From an uncultured Clostridia bacterium (GTDB lineage Bacteria; Bacillota; Clostridia; Christensenellales; Borkfalkiaceae): 64,000 bases of DNA. Position numbers and translations under genes: made by a program. Shown in pieces: positions 7,896 to 15,646 of the stretch. The notes beneath the pieces were generated by a model, which saw nothing but the letters and a program-made list of their open reading frames with translations, made no database searches and was not told the origin of the DNA. Numbering within the stretch: the stretch's first letter is position 1; every line of letters begins with the position of its first letter. The stretch is taken from positions 62,001-126,000 of the forward strand of contig CANQOY010000001.1 of the NCBI GenBank assembly GCA_947625605.1. Direction: 5' to 3'.

Positions 7896-9095
7896 TTGAT
7901 TTACATATGGATCGCAATCGGCGCCGTCTTTGCGCTTGCAGTCGGGATCGGCGCCTTTTTTATCGCCCGCAGGGTCATTGCGGTGCGGCGCAGCAGGCAG
8001 ATCCCTCCCGCGGATCGGTCGGAGGTCGAACGCGCCATCGCAGTGCGGGAGGTCCCTCCCGAGGAGCATTTGGACGAATCGCGCCTCGTGGAGATCACGG
8101 ACGGAAAGCTCCTTGCGCGCATCGCGGGCGCGGTGCCCGGGCTGATGAAGGCGGGGAACGGCGTCGGCAACGTTGCGGCCCACAGCGGCGCGCTGTACCG
8201 CGCCGTCCTGCCGGCGGGGGCCGCGGGAAACGGCCTGCGGGGCGCGGATCTTGCGGGGCAGGTGAGTTACGTCGCGGTCGGGCAGGCGAGCGTCCTCGCC
8301 GCAAACGCCTTGGTCTCGGTCATGGGTGTGGCCTCGATGGTCGTCGGGCAGTACTACATGCTGCGGATCACGCAGGAGCTGGCCGAGATCGGCCATGAGA
8401 TCGGCAGGATCTCGGCGTTCCAGAACAACGAGTACCGCAGCAGGGTGTTTGCGCTGGCGGCCCGCCTCCGCCAGAGTGTGGAGTTCCGGATCGAGATCAT
8501 GCAGACGCGCGAACTGCGCAAGGCGGAACTCGCCAAGGCGGACGCGATGGAGCAGGAATGTATCCAGCTGCTCGGGCAGGCGATCCTCGCGATCGCGACC
8601 GTGGCGGGCGAGGACGCCCCCGACTTCCGCGCATACGAGCGGGCGACGGCCGAGGCGCAGGATTGGATCCTCTATGCGAATGCGCTTTCCGGCATCCTCC
8701 GCGAGATCGCGGATCTGCGCTATGCGCTCTGGGCGGGCGCGGTCTCCCGCGAACAGACGACGTCGCTTGTCCCCGTCTACGCGCAGAAGGTGCGCCAAAG
8801 TTTGGAGCAGCTCGCCGCATGGCACGGGAGGCAGGCGCGCAGGCTGGGAATCGACGTCTCGGCGGGCAACCGGCGGCGGAAAGGGTGGGATAAATTCGTG
8901 CATTGGCTCCCCGCCCTCTTCAACAGAGAGAAGAAATTCCGCGCCATACCCGCGGACATGGTGGCCATGATCGAGGCGCAGACCGCGGGCGGAGGACCGA
9001 CGGAGCGGGAGGAGACGGACTTCTTCCGGGAGGACGTGGAGCTCATTCAAAAGGACGGAAAGGTGTACTATCTTCCCCCAGAAAATAAGAAATAA
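7896..9095 (+). CDS. N-terminally membrane-anchored protein, unknown
   Basis: A 399-residue protein starting with a single transmembrane segment (residues 2-28) and a basic stop-transfer stretch, followed by a large, mostly helical domain rich in Ala, Arg and Glu. A hydrophobic stretch near residues 135-155 could be a second membrane segment. It starts at TTG 7896, with GAGG eight bases upstream; no ATG fits better. I recognise no family or catalytic motif. It is the last gene before a bidirectional terminator and may be the tail of the preceding operon (43-bp gap). Confidence 0.75.
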   Translation: MIYIWIAIGAVFALAVGIGAFFIARRVIAVRRSRQIPPADRSEVERAIAVREVPPEEHLDESRLVEITDGKLLARIAGAVPGLMKAGNGVGNVAAHSGALYRAVLPAGAAGNGLRGADLAGQVSYVAVGQASVLAANALVSVMGVASMVVGQYYMLRITQELAEIGHEIGRISAFQNNEYRSRVFALAARLRQSVEFRIEIMQTRELRKAELAKADAMEQECIQLLGQAILAIATVAGEDAPDFRAYERATAEAQDWILYANALSGILREIADLRYALWAGAVSREQTTSLVPVYAQKVRQSLEQLAAWHGRQARRLGIDVSAGNRRRKGWDKFVHWLPALFNREKKFRAIPADMVAMIEAQTAGGGPTEREETDFFREDVELIQKDGKVYYLPPENKK

Positions 9096-9097
9096 AA

Positions 9098-9129
9098 AGA
9101 GAGCGGACGCAGGGTCCGCTCTCTCTTTT
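9098..9129. terminator. Bidirectional intrinsic terminator
   Basis: A 10-11-bp stem (AGAGAGCGGA with TCCGCTCTCT) flanked by an A-run and CTTTT, lying between convergent stop codons at 9095 and 9138. Confidence 0.85.
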
Positions 9130-9137
9130 GCGTTGGG

Positions 9138-10724
9138 TTATTCGGCTTCGACGTTTTCGACGAGGATGCCGACGCAGCCGAAGTAATCATCGTTTTCGGA
9201 GATCAACGTGTACTTCTTGCCGTTCGCGCTGACGTTGAGCCCGTTGGGCGCCGCGTCGCCGCCGAGTTTGAAGTCGGCGAAGTGGCCCGTGCCGGGGTTG
9301 GACTCGGGGCCCATGTGCGTGATATACTGGCCTACGGCAAGGGTGGAGAGGCCGATCGTCAACGTGAACGTTCCGTCCTCATCGACGGTGACGACGCGGT
9401 CGTTCTTGGAACTGAGGAAATACTGCCAGCTTCCGCCGTTTTCCTGGATCTCGAAGCCGATCAGGTTGTTGAGGGCCGCAGCGGCTTCGCTGAGATCGGT
9501 GAAGGTGTGCGTGACCGTGCCCGTCACGACGAGGCAGGGCGCGCCGCCCGAGAGCGTGAGCGTGGCGGCCGTGCCGCTGTACGCTTCGATCGCGCTGAGG
9601 TTGGGCGTCACTCTGCACTCCTCGGAAGTGACGACGAGGCAGTCGATGTTCGCGGTGAACTTGCCCGCATAGTCCGCCTGCGAGACGTCGGTATAGTCGT
9701 GCGCGATGAAGGTGAGCTTGATCTCATTCCTGCCTTCGCGGAAGGGGATGTTTTCGAACTTGACTTCCTGCCAATTCATCCAGAGGTAGGGGTCGGGCTC
9801 GCCGCCGCTCTCGCCGCCGCCGGGAAGGACCGCGGAGTCGGGAATGTCGTATTCCACGTCGTTCACGCTGAACGTGCAGATCTTGTTGAATTGGCAGTCG
9901 CCCATCCAGATAGGGGTCCAATTATTGTCCTCTTTCAGATACTGCGAGGCCATGCGGAAGGCGATGTCGCCCGTGCCCGCCTTGTCCGAGTCAAAGACGA
10001 AAGAGATGGAGTCGCCCGTTTTGAGGTCGCCGACATAGGCGTAACCCGAGGCCTGATACTCTGCGGGAACGCTGCTGTCTGCGTCGGTGCGGCGCCACTG
10101 CGTGCTGTTCGTTTCGACGATGCCGTTTTCCGCCTCGATGAACACGCCGGGCCGGATCTCAATGGCGACTTCGAGCTGAATGCCGCTGAACGTCACGACG
10201 ACGGAGACGTCCGCCTCGGTGAGGGGATCCGTCTTATAATTTGCGTTGTCGGCCGTGATATCGACATCCTTGGTATCGCCGTTTTCATAGGTCGCGGTCA
10301 CGACCATGCCCGTGGGATCGAACGTCTCGCCCGTCAGATACGCCGTCTTGTCCGGCATTTTCTTGATCTCTGCGGAGACGACGCGGTTGTGCACGCGGAT
10401 CGCCTGCGTTGCGGTGTACGTGGTCTCGCCGTCCACGTAGGTGACGGTGATCTTCGAGGTGTTGAGGGCGAGCGCGCCTTCCGGAGCATAGGTGTAGTCC
10501 TTCGCTTCCAGCGCCTTGACGGTGCCGTCCTCATAGACGAGGTTGACCGTCATGCCCGCGGGGTCGAACGTCTGGCCGAGCACATAGTCCGTCTTGGTGG
10601 GCGGCTCCGCGATCTCGATCCCTTTCACTGCCTTCTTGCCCCCGCAGGCGGCGGCGAAGAGCGCAATGAACACCATCAGTGCGGCGGTAAAGGCCGCAAG
10701 AAGCAACTTTCTTGTCCGTTTCAT
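9138..10724 (-). CDS. Lipoprotein with two Ig-like domains and a CBM6/35-like domain
   Basis: A 528-residue secreted lipoprotein. The signal peptide ends in a lipobox-like FAAAC (Cys27). Residues about 33-115 and 116-195 are two bacterial group-3 Ig-like units (each with LTGETFDPTGM or VLGQTFDPAGM). They are followed by a carbohydrate-binding module of CBM6/35 style starting FIEAENG and extending to about residue 375, then a C-terminal beta-rich region. Probable role: anchoring to, or capturing, glycans outside the cell. The start is the Met at 10724 with AGGAGG upstream; the reading frame extends further 5' but lacks a signal. It diverges from the AraC-type regulator, its likely controller. 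Confidence 0.85.
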   Translation of the reverse strand: MKRTRKLLLAAFTAALMVFIALFAAACGGKKAVKGIEIAEPPTKTDYVLGQTFDPAGMTVNLVYEDGTVKALEAKDYTYAPEGALALNTSKITVTYVDGETTYTATQAIRVHNRVVSAEIKKMPDKTAYLTGETFDPTGMVVTATYENGDTKDVDITADNANYKTDPLTEADVSVVVTFSGIQLEVAIEIRPGVFIEAENGIVETNSTQWRRTDADSSVPAEYQASGYAYVGDLKTGDSISFVFDSDKAGTGDIAFRMASQYLKEDNNWTPIWMGDCQFNKICTFSVNDVEYDIPDSAVLPGGGESGGEPDPYLWMNWQEVKFENIPFREGRNEIKLTFIAHDYTDVSQADYAGKFTANIDCLVVTSEECRVTPNLSAIEAYSGTAATLTLSGGAPCLVVTGTVTHTFTDLSEAAAALNNLIGFEIQENGGSWQYFLSSKNDRVVTVDEDGTFTLTIGLSTLAVGQYITHMGPESNPGTGHFADFKLGGDAAPNGLNVSANGKKYTLISENDDYFGCVGILVENVEAE

Positions 10725-10734
10725 AACTTCCTCC

Positions 10735-10892
10735 TTTTCGGAATTTTTCCGAATCCCAAAATCAATTATATTGTATAAACTGTCCTGTCGCATGAGACAA
10801 ATTCAAGAAGAGGATAAAATTTGAACTTTTTTCGGAAAATGAATGGTTTTCCGGAAGGCGCGGCGAAAAAGATACGCAAATTTTTCCGAAAA
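10735..10892. promoter_or_regulatory. Cluster of TTTCGGAA-type sites in the divergent region
   Basis: Copies of the same short motif lie at 10735-10743 (TTTTCGGAA), 10744-10753 (TTTTTCCGAA), 10827-10839 (TTTTTTCGGAAAA), 10847-10856 (TTTTCCGGAA) and 10881-10892 (TTTTTCCGAAAA). They surround both divergent promoters and are candidate AraC-type operator sites. Confidence 0.5.
10772..10800 (-). promoter_or_regulatory. Candidate promoter for the 9138-10724 lipoprotein
   Basis: On the minus strand: TTGTCT (10795-10800), 17-bp spacer, TATACA (10772-10777). Moderate match; an alternative -10, TATAAT, lies at 10765-10770. Confidence 0.5.
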
Positions 10893-10894
10893 TA

Positions 10895-10923
10895 TTGCAT
10901 TTTCCCGCGGGCGCGTGTATAAT
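10895..10923 (+). promoter_or_regulatory. Sigma-A promoter of the AraC gene, apparently leaderless
   Basis: TTGCAT (10895-10900), 17-bp spacer, TATAAT (10918-10923). The ATG at 10930 lies where the transcript should begin. Confidence 0.8.
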
Positions 10924-10929
10924 GGGATC

Positions 10930-11718
10930 ATGTTTAACTTCGTTCACGGGGGAATTGATTATGCGCACAAGATGGATTTCGCAGGCAACGCCGCGGAATC
11001 CTACTATCGGCATGTGCATCCCTTCCACGAGATCATCTACTTTGTGGGCGGGGAGGTGGCGTATACCGTCGAATCGGAGACGCGCGCTTTGCAGCCGGGC
11101 GATCTCGTGCTGATCTCCTCCGGCAAATACCATTTTGCGACGGTCAACTCCGAGGAAGCGTACGAGCGCTATGTGCTCAAATTCCCGGACGCGTTCCTGC
11201 CCGATTTCCTCAGGGAGCGCATCCGCACGCTCAACCCTTTCTTCGGGACGGTGAAGGAATGCGCTGCGCGCTTCCGCGGCTTCGATTCCTATGTGGAGTA
11301 CGGCAACTACACCGACCGCGAACTCTCCGCCCTCTTCGTCGTGGACACCGTGAAGCTCCTCATCATGCTCTCCAAGGAGAACACGGCCGCAGCGCAGCCG
11401 ATCGGCTCCATCATCGGCGAGATCACGAGCTATATCGAGGAGAATATCTATACGCGCATCACCCTCGACGATCTCAGCGCCGTGTTCCATTTCTCCAAGT
11501 CGTATATCAGCAACGAGTTCAAGCAGGAGATGAAGATCCCCATCATGCAGTACATCCGCCTCAAAAAGATCGCGTGCGCACACCGTCTCATTCAGGCGGG
11601 GGAGAAGAAGTCGCAGGTCGCGGAAAAGCTCGGCTTTAACGACTACTCCACGTTCTATCGGCAGTATCTCAAATTTGCGCAGGAAGATCTGCTTCCCGCC
11701 GAGGGCAGAAGAAAATAA
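10930..11718 (+). CDS. AraC-family transcriptional regulator
   Basis: A 262-residue two-domain regulator. The N-terminal cupin-like sensor includes HPFHEIIYFVGG and LQPGDLVLISSGKYH. The C-terminal pair of helix-turn-helix motifs runs from about residue 162 (ITLDDLSAVFHFSKSYISNEF) to 258, including AEKLGFNDYSTFYRQYLK. It probably senses a sugar and controls the divergent lipoprotein and perhaps the downstream glycan locus. Start choice: ATG 10930 fits the usual N-terminal length of the family, but it has no ribosome binding site and begins 6 nt after the -10 box, so the mRNA is probably leaderless. A strong terminator follows. Confidence 0.93.
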   Translation: MFNFVHGGIDYAHKMDFAGNAAESYYRHVHPFHEIIYFVGGEVAYTVESETRALQPGDLVLISSGKYHFATVNSEEAYERYVLKFPDAFLPDFLRERIRTLNPFFGTVKECAARFRGFDSYVEYGNYTDRELSALFVVDTVKLLIMLSKENTAAAQPIGSIIGEITSYIEENIYTRITLDDLSAVFHFSKSYISNEFKQEMKIPIMQYIRLKKIACAHRLIQAGEKKSQVAEKLGFNDYSTFYRQYLKFAQEDLLPAEGRRK

Positions 11719-11740
11719 GTGCAAAGAAAATAAATCAAGA

Positions 11741-11788
11741 AAAAACGTCTCCGCTGCTTTCCGCATGGAAAGGGGCGGAGACGTTTTT
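11741..11788 (+). terminator. Intrinsic terminator after the AraC gene
   Basis: A 14-bp perfect outer stem (11741-11754 with 11775-11788), an inner CTTTCC/GGAAAG stem, and a T-run within the 3' arm. Confidence 0.9.
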
Positions 11789-11813
11789 GCAATGTTTTGT
11801 GGTCGAAATGCAA

Positions 11814-11842
11814 TGGAAGTCGCACATACTTTGTACTATAAT
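11814..11842 (+). promoter_or_regulatory. Candidate promoter for the GH3 operon
   Basis: A consensus TATAAT at 11837-11842 with a weak -35 (TGGAAG, 11814-11819) at 17-bp spacing. The weak -35 and downstream operator-like repeats suggest regulated expression. Confidence 0.5.
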
Positions 11843-11851
11843 AATAAAAAA

Positions 11852-11866
11852 TGTGATAAAATCACA
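11852..11866. promoter_or_regulatory. Palindromic operator-like site
   Basis: TGTGAT-AAA-ATCACA, a perfect inverted repeat just downstream of the -10 box. It resembles a Crp/Fnr half-site pair but with a five-base core between TGTGA and TCACA instead of six. Confidence 0.5.
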
Positions 11867-11902
11867 ATTTAAGGGATATCCCCGCATTTAAGGGATATCC
11901 CC
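11867..11902. repeat. Tandem operator-like repeat, 2 x 17 bp
   Basis: ATTTAAGGGATATCCCC occurs at 11867-11883 and 11886-11902 (period 19 bp). Each copy contains the perfect palindrome GGGATATCCC. It is probably a repressor site for the downstream operon. Confidence 0.65.
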
Positions 11903-11946
11903 ACGCGATCCCGCAGAGGGATAAAATTTTGAACGGGAGGTTGTCA

Positions 11947-12384
11947 ATGCGGAAATTCTTCAAGACCCGCGCCGTAGGCTTTTACCTGTTGATCGCCGCG
12001 GCGCTTTTGGCGTTGGCTGCGGACTTCGTCTACTTTCATTTCTACCACAGCGACGCGCAGCTCGTGCGGTACTATACCGCCTCCGCCTTCGCCGTGCCAT
12101 TCATCGCGGTGGCGGCTTCGGCCGTACTCGCGCTGTTCCGGGTGACGGAACGCTGGGCGGGGCTGGTGTTCTTCGGCTTGGAACTGTGTGCCTTTATGCT
12201 CTTTGTCAACGGGACGTACATGTATCTCTCCTCGGCCTTTTACAGCGGCTTCAACATGGACGCCGTGCTTGCCCTCAGCCCCGGGTTCCTCGCGACGGCG
12301 GTGCTCTACGTCGTGATCCTGATCGCGGGCGCGGTTTTGACTTTCATGAGGATGAGAAAAAAAGAACGCAAGGGGGAGAATTGA
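11947..12384 (+). CDS. Four-helix membrane protein, first gene of the GH3 operon
   Basis: A 145-residue integral membrane protein with four predicted transmembrane helices (about residues 9-30, 42-66, 72-98 and 112-135) and a basic C-terminus (FMRMRKKERKGEN). No family is recognised. ATG 11947 follows GGGAGG at 6-nt spacing. The next start (12386) follows the stop with one base between, so translation is coupled to the GH3 gene. It may help assemble or anchor the membrane-bound GH3 protein, but that is inference from position only. Confidence 0.8.
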   Translation: MRKFFKTRAVGFYLLIAAALLALAADFVYFHFYHSDAQLVRYYTASAFAVPFIAVAASAVLALFRVTERWAGLVFFGLELCAFMLFVNGTYMYLSSAFYSGFNMDAVLALSPGFLATAVLYVVILIAGAVLTFMRMRKKERKGEN

Positions 12385-12385
12385 C

Positions 12386-15300
12386 ATGGGAAAGGGCTTG
12401 AAAAGATTTGTGCTCGCGGCGAAGATCGTCGCGATCGTCGTCTCGCTCTGCTTCGGCATCATCAGCGTGGGCGGCAGCATCATGATCGCCAACGAGGCCG
12501 CGATCAACCGCTTCTTCAATATCGAGACGTCGCGCATCGAGGAGATCGAGGGCGCCGAAAATATCGATTCCTACTACTATAAGTCCTCGCTGCAATCCGT
12601 CGCCGCCGTGCGCGCCAACGCGCAGGCGTATGTCGAGGCGATCATGGAGGAAGGGGCGACCCTCGTCAAGAACGAGGACGAGGCGCTCCCCCTCGGCGAG
12701 GGCGCAAAGGTCAGCCTGTTCAGCGTCTCCTCCGTCGAACCGGCCATGACGGGCACGGGCTCCTCGGGGAACGACAACCTGAGCCCCTCCTTCGTGGACC
12801 TCAAAACGGCCTTCGAGGACGCAGGCATGTCCGTGAATGATGCCCTCTGGAACTGGTACGTCTCCAACAAGGGCGCCTACCTCAGGAAGGCGAGCGGCAC
12901 GTGGGGCGCGTACTTCACCATCAACGACGCGGCGTGGAACAACATTCCCGAAGCCGCGAAGAACAACGGCAGCTACGGCGACGCCGCCATCTTTATCCTC
13001 TCGCGGAGATCGGGCGAGGGGCGCGACATGGCCTCCTATTACGGCAACAAGCTCGTCAACAAGACGAACGACATGACGAACGGCAACTATCTCGCGCTCT
13101 CTCCCAACGAGATCAGCGTGCTCAAAGGGCTCAAAGAGCTCAAAGACGCGGGCGTGTATCGGCGCATCGTGGTGGTGATGAACTCCGCCAACCCCGTGCA
13201 GTGCGACTTTGCGGACGACCCCGCCTACGGCGTGGACGCCCTGCTCTGGTGCGGCACGCTGGGGGACACGGGCGCCTATGCCGTCGCCAACCTCCTCGCG
13301 GGCAAGAAGAACTTCTCGGGGCGGCTCTCGGATACTTTCTGGAAGTACCACTATAAGAACCCCGTCAACGCCAACTTCGGCCCGGACGCCTACCATCTCA
13401 TCAACCAGACGACGGGCTCCTTCTCCTCCGTCGAGACGAGCGAGGGCGTGCAAAAGACGTGGACCTCTCTCGCCAAGACCAACGCGGGCGACAGCCAGCA
13501 GAAGCAGAACATGATGGCCAATTCGCGCAGTACCGTGTACGCGGAGGGCATCTATGTCGGCTACCGCTACACCGAGACGCGCTATGAGGACGTCGTCACG
13601 GGAAGGAGCGGCGCGGGTGATTTCGATTACTACGACACCGTCTCCTATCCCTTCGGATACGGCCTCTCGTACACCAAGTTCTCCTACTCCGACTTCACGA
13701 TGTCGCGCGCCCAGCAGGACGGCGAAACCGTCTACCGTTTCAGCGTGAAGGTCACCAACACGGGCGATCGCGCGGGCAAGGAAGTCGTCCAGCTCTACCT
13801 GCAAAAACCGTACACGCAGTACGATATCACGAACGGGATCGAGAAGGCCGCCGTGGAGCTCGTGGACTTCACCAAGACGAAAGAACTCGAACCGGGGAAG
13901 TCCGAGACGGTAACCATGTCCGTGAAGGAGGGCGATCTTGCGTGCTACGACGCCTCCGCGGCAAAGACGTACATCCTCGAACGCGGCGACTATTTCTTCA
14001 CCGTGGGCAAGGACGCGCACGACGCCGTCAACAACATTCTCAAATACAAGGACGCCTCCTGCGAGACGGAGGCCTTCGGCAACACGGGCTTCGGCAAGCG
14101 CGACCTCGTGAAGGCGCAGACGATCTCCGATACGGACGACAAGACCTATTCCGTCTCCCGCAAGGCGCTGGAAAACCACATTTCGGACCGCGAGACCGAG
14201 ATCACCAACCAATTCGAGAAGGCGGACATCCTCTACTATGACGGCGCGACGAATGGCTTCGAGTACGTCACCCGTTCGGATTGGGAGGGGACGGTGAAGC
14301 TCGGCTTCGACGGCGAAGGCAAGTGCCTCTACAATCAGGTCGCCGTCACGGTCACCGAGGAGATGTTTGAGGACAGAAAGGCGGCCATGACCGACCCCGA
14401 GCCCGACAACACCGCCTATCCCACCTACGGCACGGAGAACGGGACGCACTACAACCTCATTGACCTGAGGGCGTACACGGACGGCGACGCCGACCCCACG
14501 AACGACAAGTGGATCCCCTACGACGACCCCATGTGGGACCGGCTGCTCGACCAGCTCACCTGGGCGGAGACGAAGGAGTTCCTCTCCAACGGGTGGCGGC
14601 TCACCATGCCCATCTCCTCCATCAACAAACCGCAGACGATCGACTATAACGGTTCCGTCGGCATCGTCTCCACCTACAACTCCTATTCCTCCATCAACAA
14701 CGGTCTCGCGAAAAAGACGTCGGATCCCGACGCGAGCCAGCGCATCACGTTCTACCCCTGCAACGGCGTGAGCGCCTCCACCTTCAACAAGGAACTCATG
14801 GAATGGTACGGGAAGGAGTGGGGCGAGGAGAGCCTGTGGAGCGGCGTCAACGGCCTCTACGGCATGGGCATCAACCTCCACCGCAGCCCGTACGGCGGCA
14901 GAAACTTCGAGTATTTCTCGGAGGATCCCTTCCTCATGGGCACCATTGCGGCGCAGATCACCAAGGGCGCGGCCACGCGCGGGCACTACATGTATCTCAA
15001 ACACGCCATCATGAACGATCAGGAGACGTACCGGATCGGCGGGTATGTCTGGGCGAACGAGCAGACCATCCGCGAGATCTATCTGAAACCTTTCCGCATC
15101 GCCATCGAGGAGGGCGGCGCGTCCAACATCATGACGGCCGAGCCCGCGCTCGGCGTGAACTGGGCGGGCTCGCAGGGGTACATCAACAACGTGCTCCGCG
15201 CCGAATACGGCATGACGGGCTTCGCCGTCTCCGACTATCTCAGGGACACGGACGGCAACTATGTGCAGGGCCTGCTCGGCGGCAACGATCTGCCCGACGG

Positions 15301-15646
15301 CACCTTCAACAGCTCGGGGCAGGAGAACACCATCGACGCGTTCAAGAACCTCACGGAAACGAGCGGGCACGGCGAAGTTGCGCGGGCAATGCGCGACGCA
15401 ACGCACAGGATCCTCTACACCGTCGTGCACAGCAACGCCATGAACGGCGTCTCCGCAAACACGCGCGTCATCGTGCTCACGCCCGCCTGGATCGGCGCGG
15501 TGCAGAACGCGACGGAAGCCGTAAAATGGGTGTTCATCGCGGGCATGGTTATGCTTGGCGCGGCCGTCGTATGTTCCGTCTTGTCCGAGATCCGCAACAA
15601 AAACAAGGGTAAGGAAAAGAAGGGTAAGGAGGAATCAAAGTCATGA
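12386..15646 (+). CDS. Membrane-anchored GH3 beta-glucosidase-like protein, permuted domains
   Basis: A 1086-residue glycoside hydrolase family 3 protein, presumably cleaving beta-linked sugars at the cell surface. The domain order is reversed relative to most GH3 enzymes: N-terminal membrane anchor (about 9-35), GH3 C-type alpha/beta domain (about 85-400), fibronectin-III-like domain (about 420-555, with YPFGYGLSYTKF and GKEVVQLYL), then the TIM-barrel N-type domain (about 725-975), and a second membrane helix (about 1045-1070) with a basic tail. The presumed nucleophile is Asp950 in GFAVSDYL. The usual MTSYNRING-like stretch reads MTAEPALGVNW, so specificity is uncertain. Reversed order is known from some rumen-bacterial beta-glucosidases. 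It overlaps the next gene by ATGA. Confidence 0.88.
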   Translation: MGKGLKRFVLAAKIVAIVVSLCFGIISVGGSIMIANEAAINRFFNIETSRIEEIEGAENIDSYYYKSSLQSVAAVRANAQAYVEAIMEEGATLVKNEDEALPLGEGAKVSLFSVSSVEPAMTGTGSSGNDNLSPSFVDLKTAFEDAGMSVNDALWNWYVSNKGAYLRKASGTWGAYFTINDAAWNNIPEAAKNNGSYGDAAIFILSRRSGEGRDMASYYGNKLVNKTNDMTNGNYLALSPNEISVLKGLKELKDAGVYRRIVVVMNSANPVQCDFADDPAYGVDALLWCGTLGDTGAYAVANLLAGKKNFSGRLSDTFWKYHYKNPVNANFGPDAYHLINQTTGSFSSVETSEGVQKTWTSLAKTNAGDSQQKQNMMANSRSTVYAEGIYVGYRYTETRYEDVVTGRSGAGDFDYYDTVSYPFGYGLSYTKFSYSDFTMSRAQQDGETVYRFSVKVTNTGDRAGKEVVQLYLQKPYTQYDITNGIEKAAVELVDFTKTKELEPGKSETVTMSVKEGDLACYDASAAKTYILERGDYFFTVGKDAHDAVNNILKYKDASCETEAFGNTGFGKRDLVKAQTISDTDDKTYSVSRKALENHISDRETEITNQFEKADILYYDGATNGFEYVTRSDWEGTVKLGFDGEGKCLYNQVAVTVTEEMFEDRKAAMTDPEPDNTAYPTYGTENGTHYNLIDLRAYTDGDADPTNDKWIPYDDPMWDRLLDQLTWAETKEFLSNGWRLTMPISSINKPQTIDYNGSVGIVSTYNSYSSINNGLAKKTSDPDASQRITFYPCNGVSASTFNKELMEWYGKEWGEESLWSGVNGLYGMGINLHRSPYGGRNFEYFSEDPFLMGTIAAQITKGAATRGHYMYLKHAIMNDQETYRIGGYVWANEQTIREIYLKPFRIAIEEGGASNIMTAEPALGVNWAGSQGYINNVLRAEYGMTGFAVSDYLRDTDGNYVQGLLGGNDLPDGTFNSSGQENTIDAFKNLTETSGHGEVARAMRDATHRILYTVVHSNAMNGVSANTRVIVLTPAWIGAVQNATEAVKWVFIAGMVMLGAAVVCSVLSEIRNKNKGKEKKGKEESKS

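Noticed and set aside
11852..11866. Canonical CRP/FNR site
   Set aside because: The arms fit TGTGA/TCACA, but the core is five bases rather than six, so it is reported only as an operator-like palindrome.
12344..15430. A 1028-codon open frame antisense to the GH3 gene
   Set aside because: It mirrors GC-rich codon structure on the opposite strand, is rich in Arg/His/Val/Glu, and has no family match or ribosome binding site, whereas the plus-strand GH3 domains are unmistakable.
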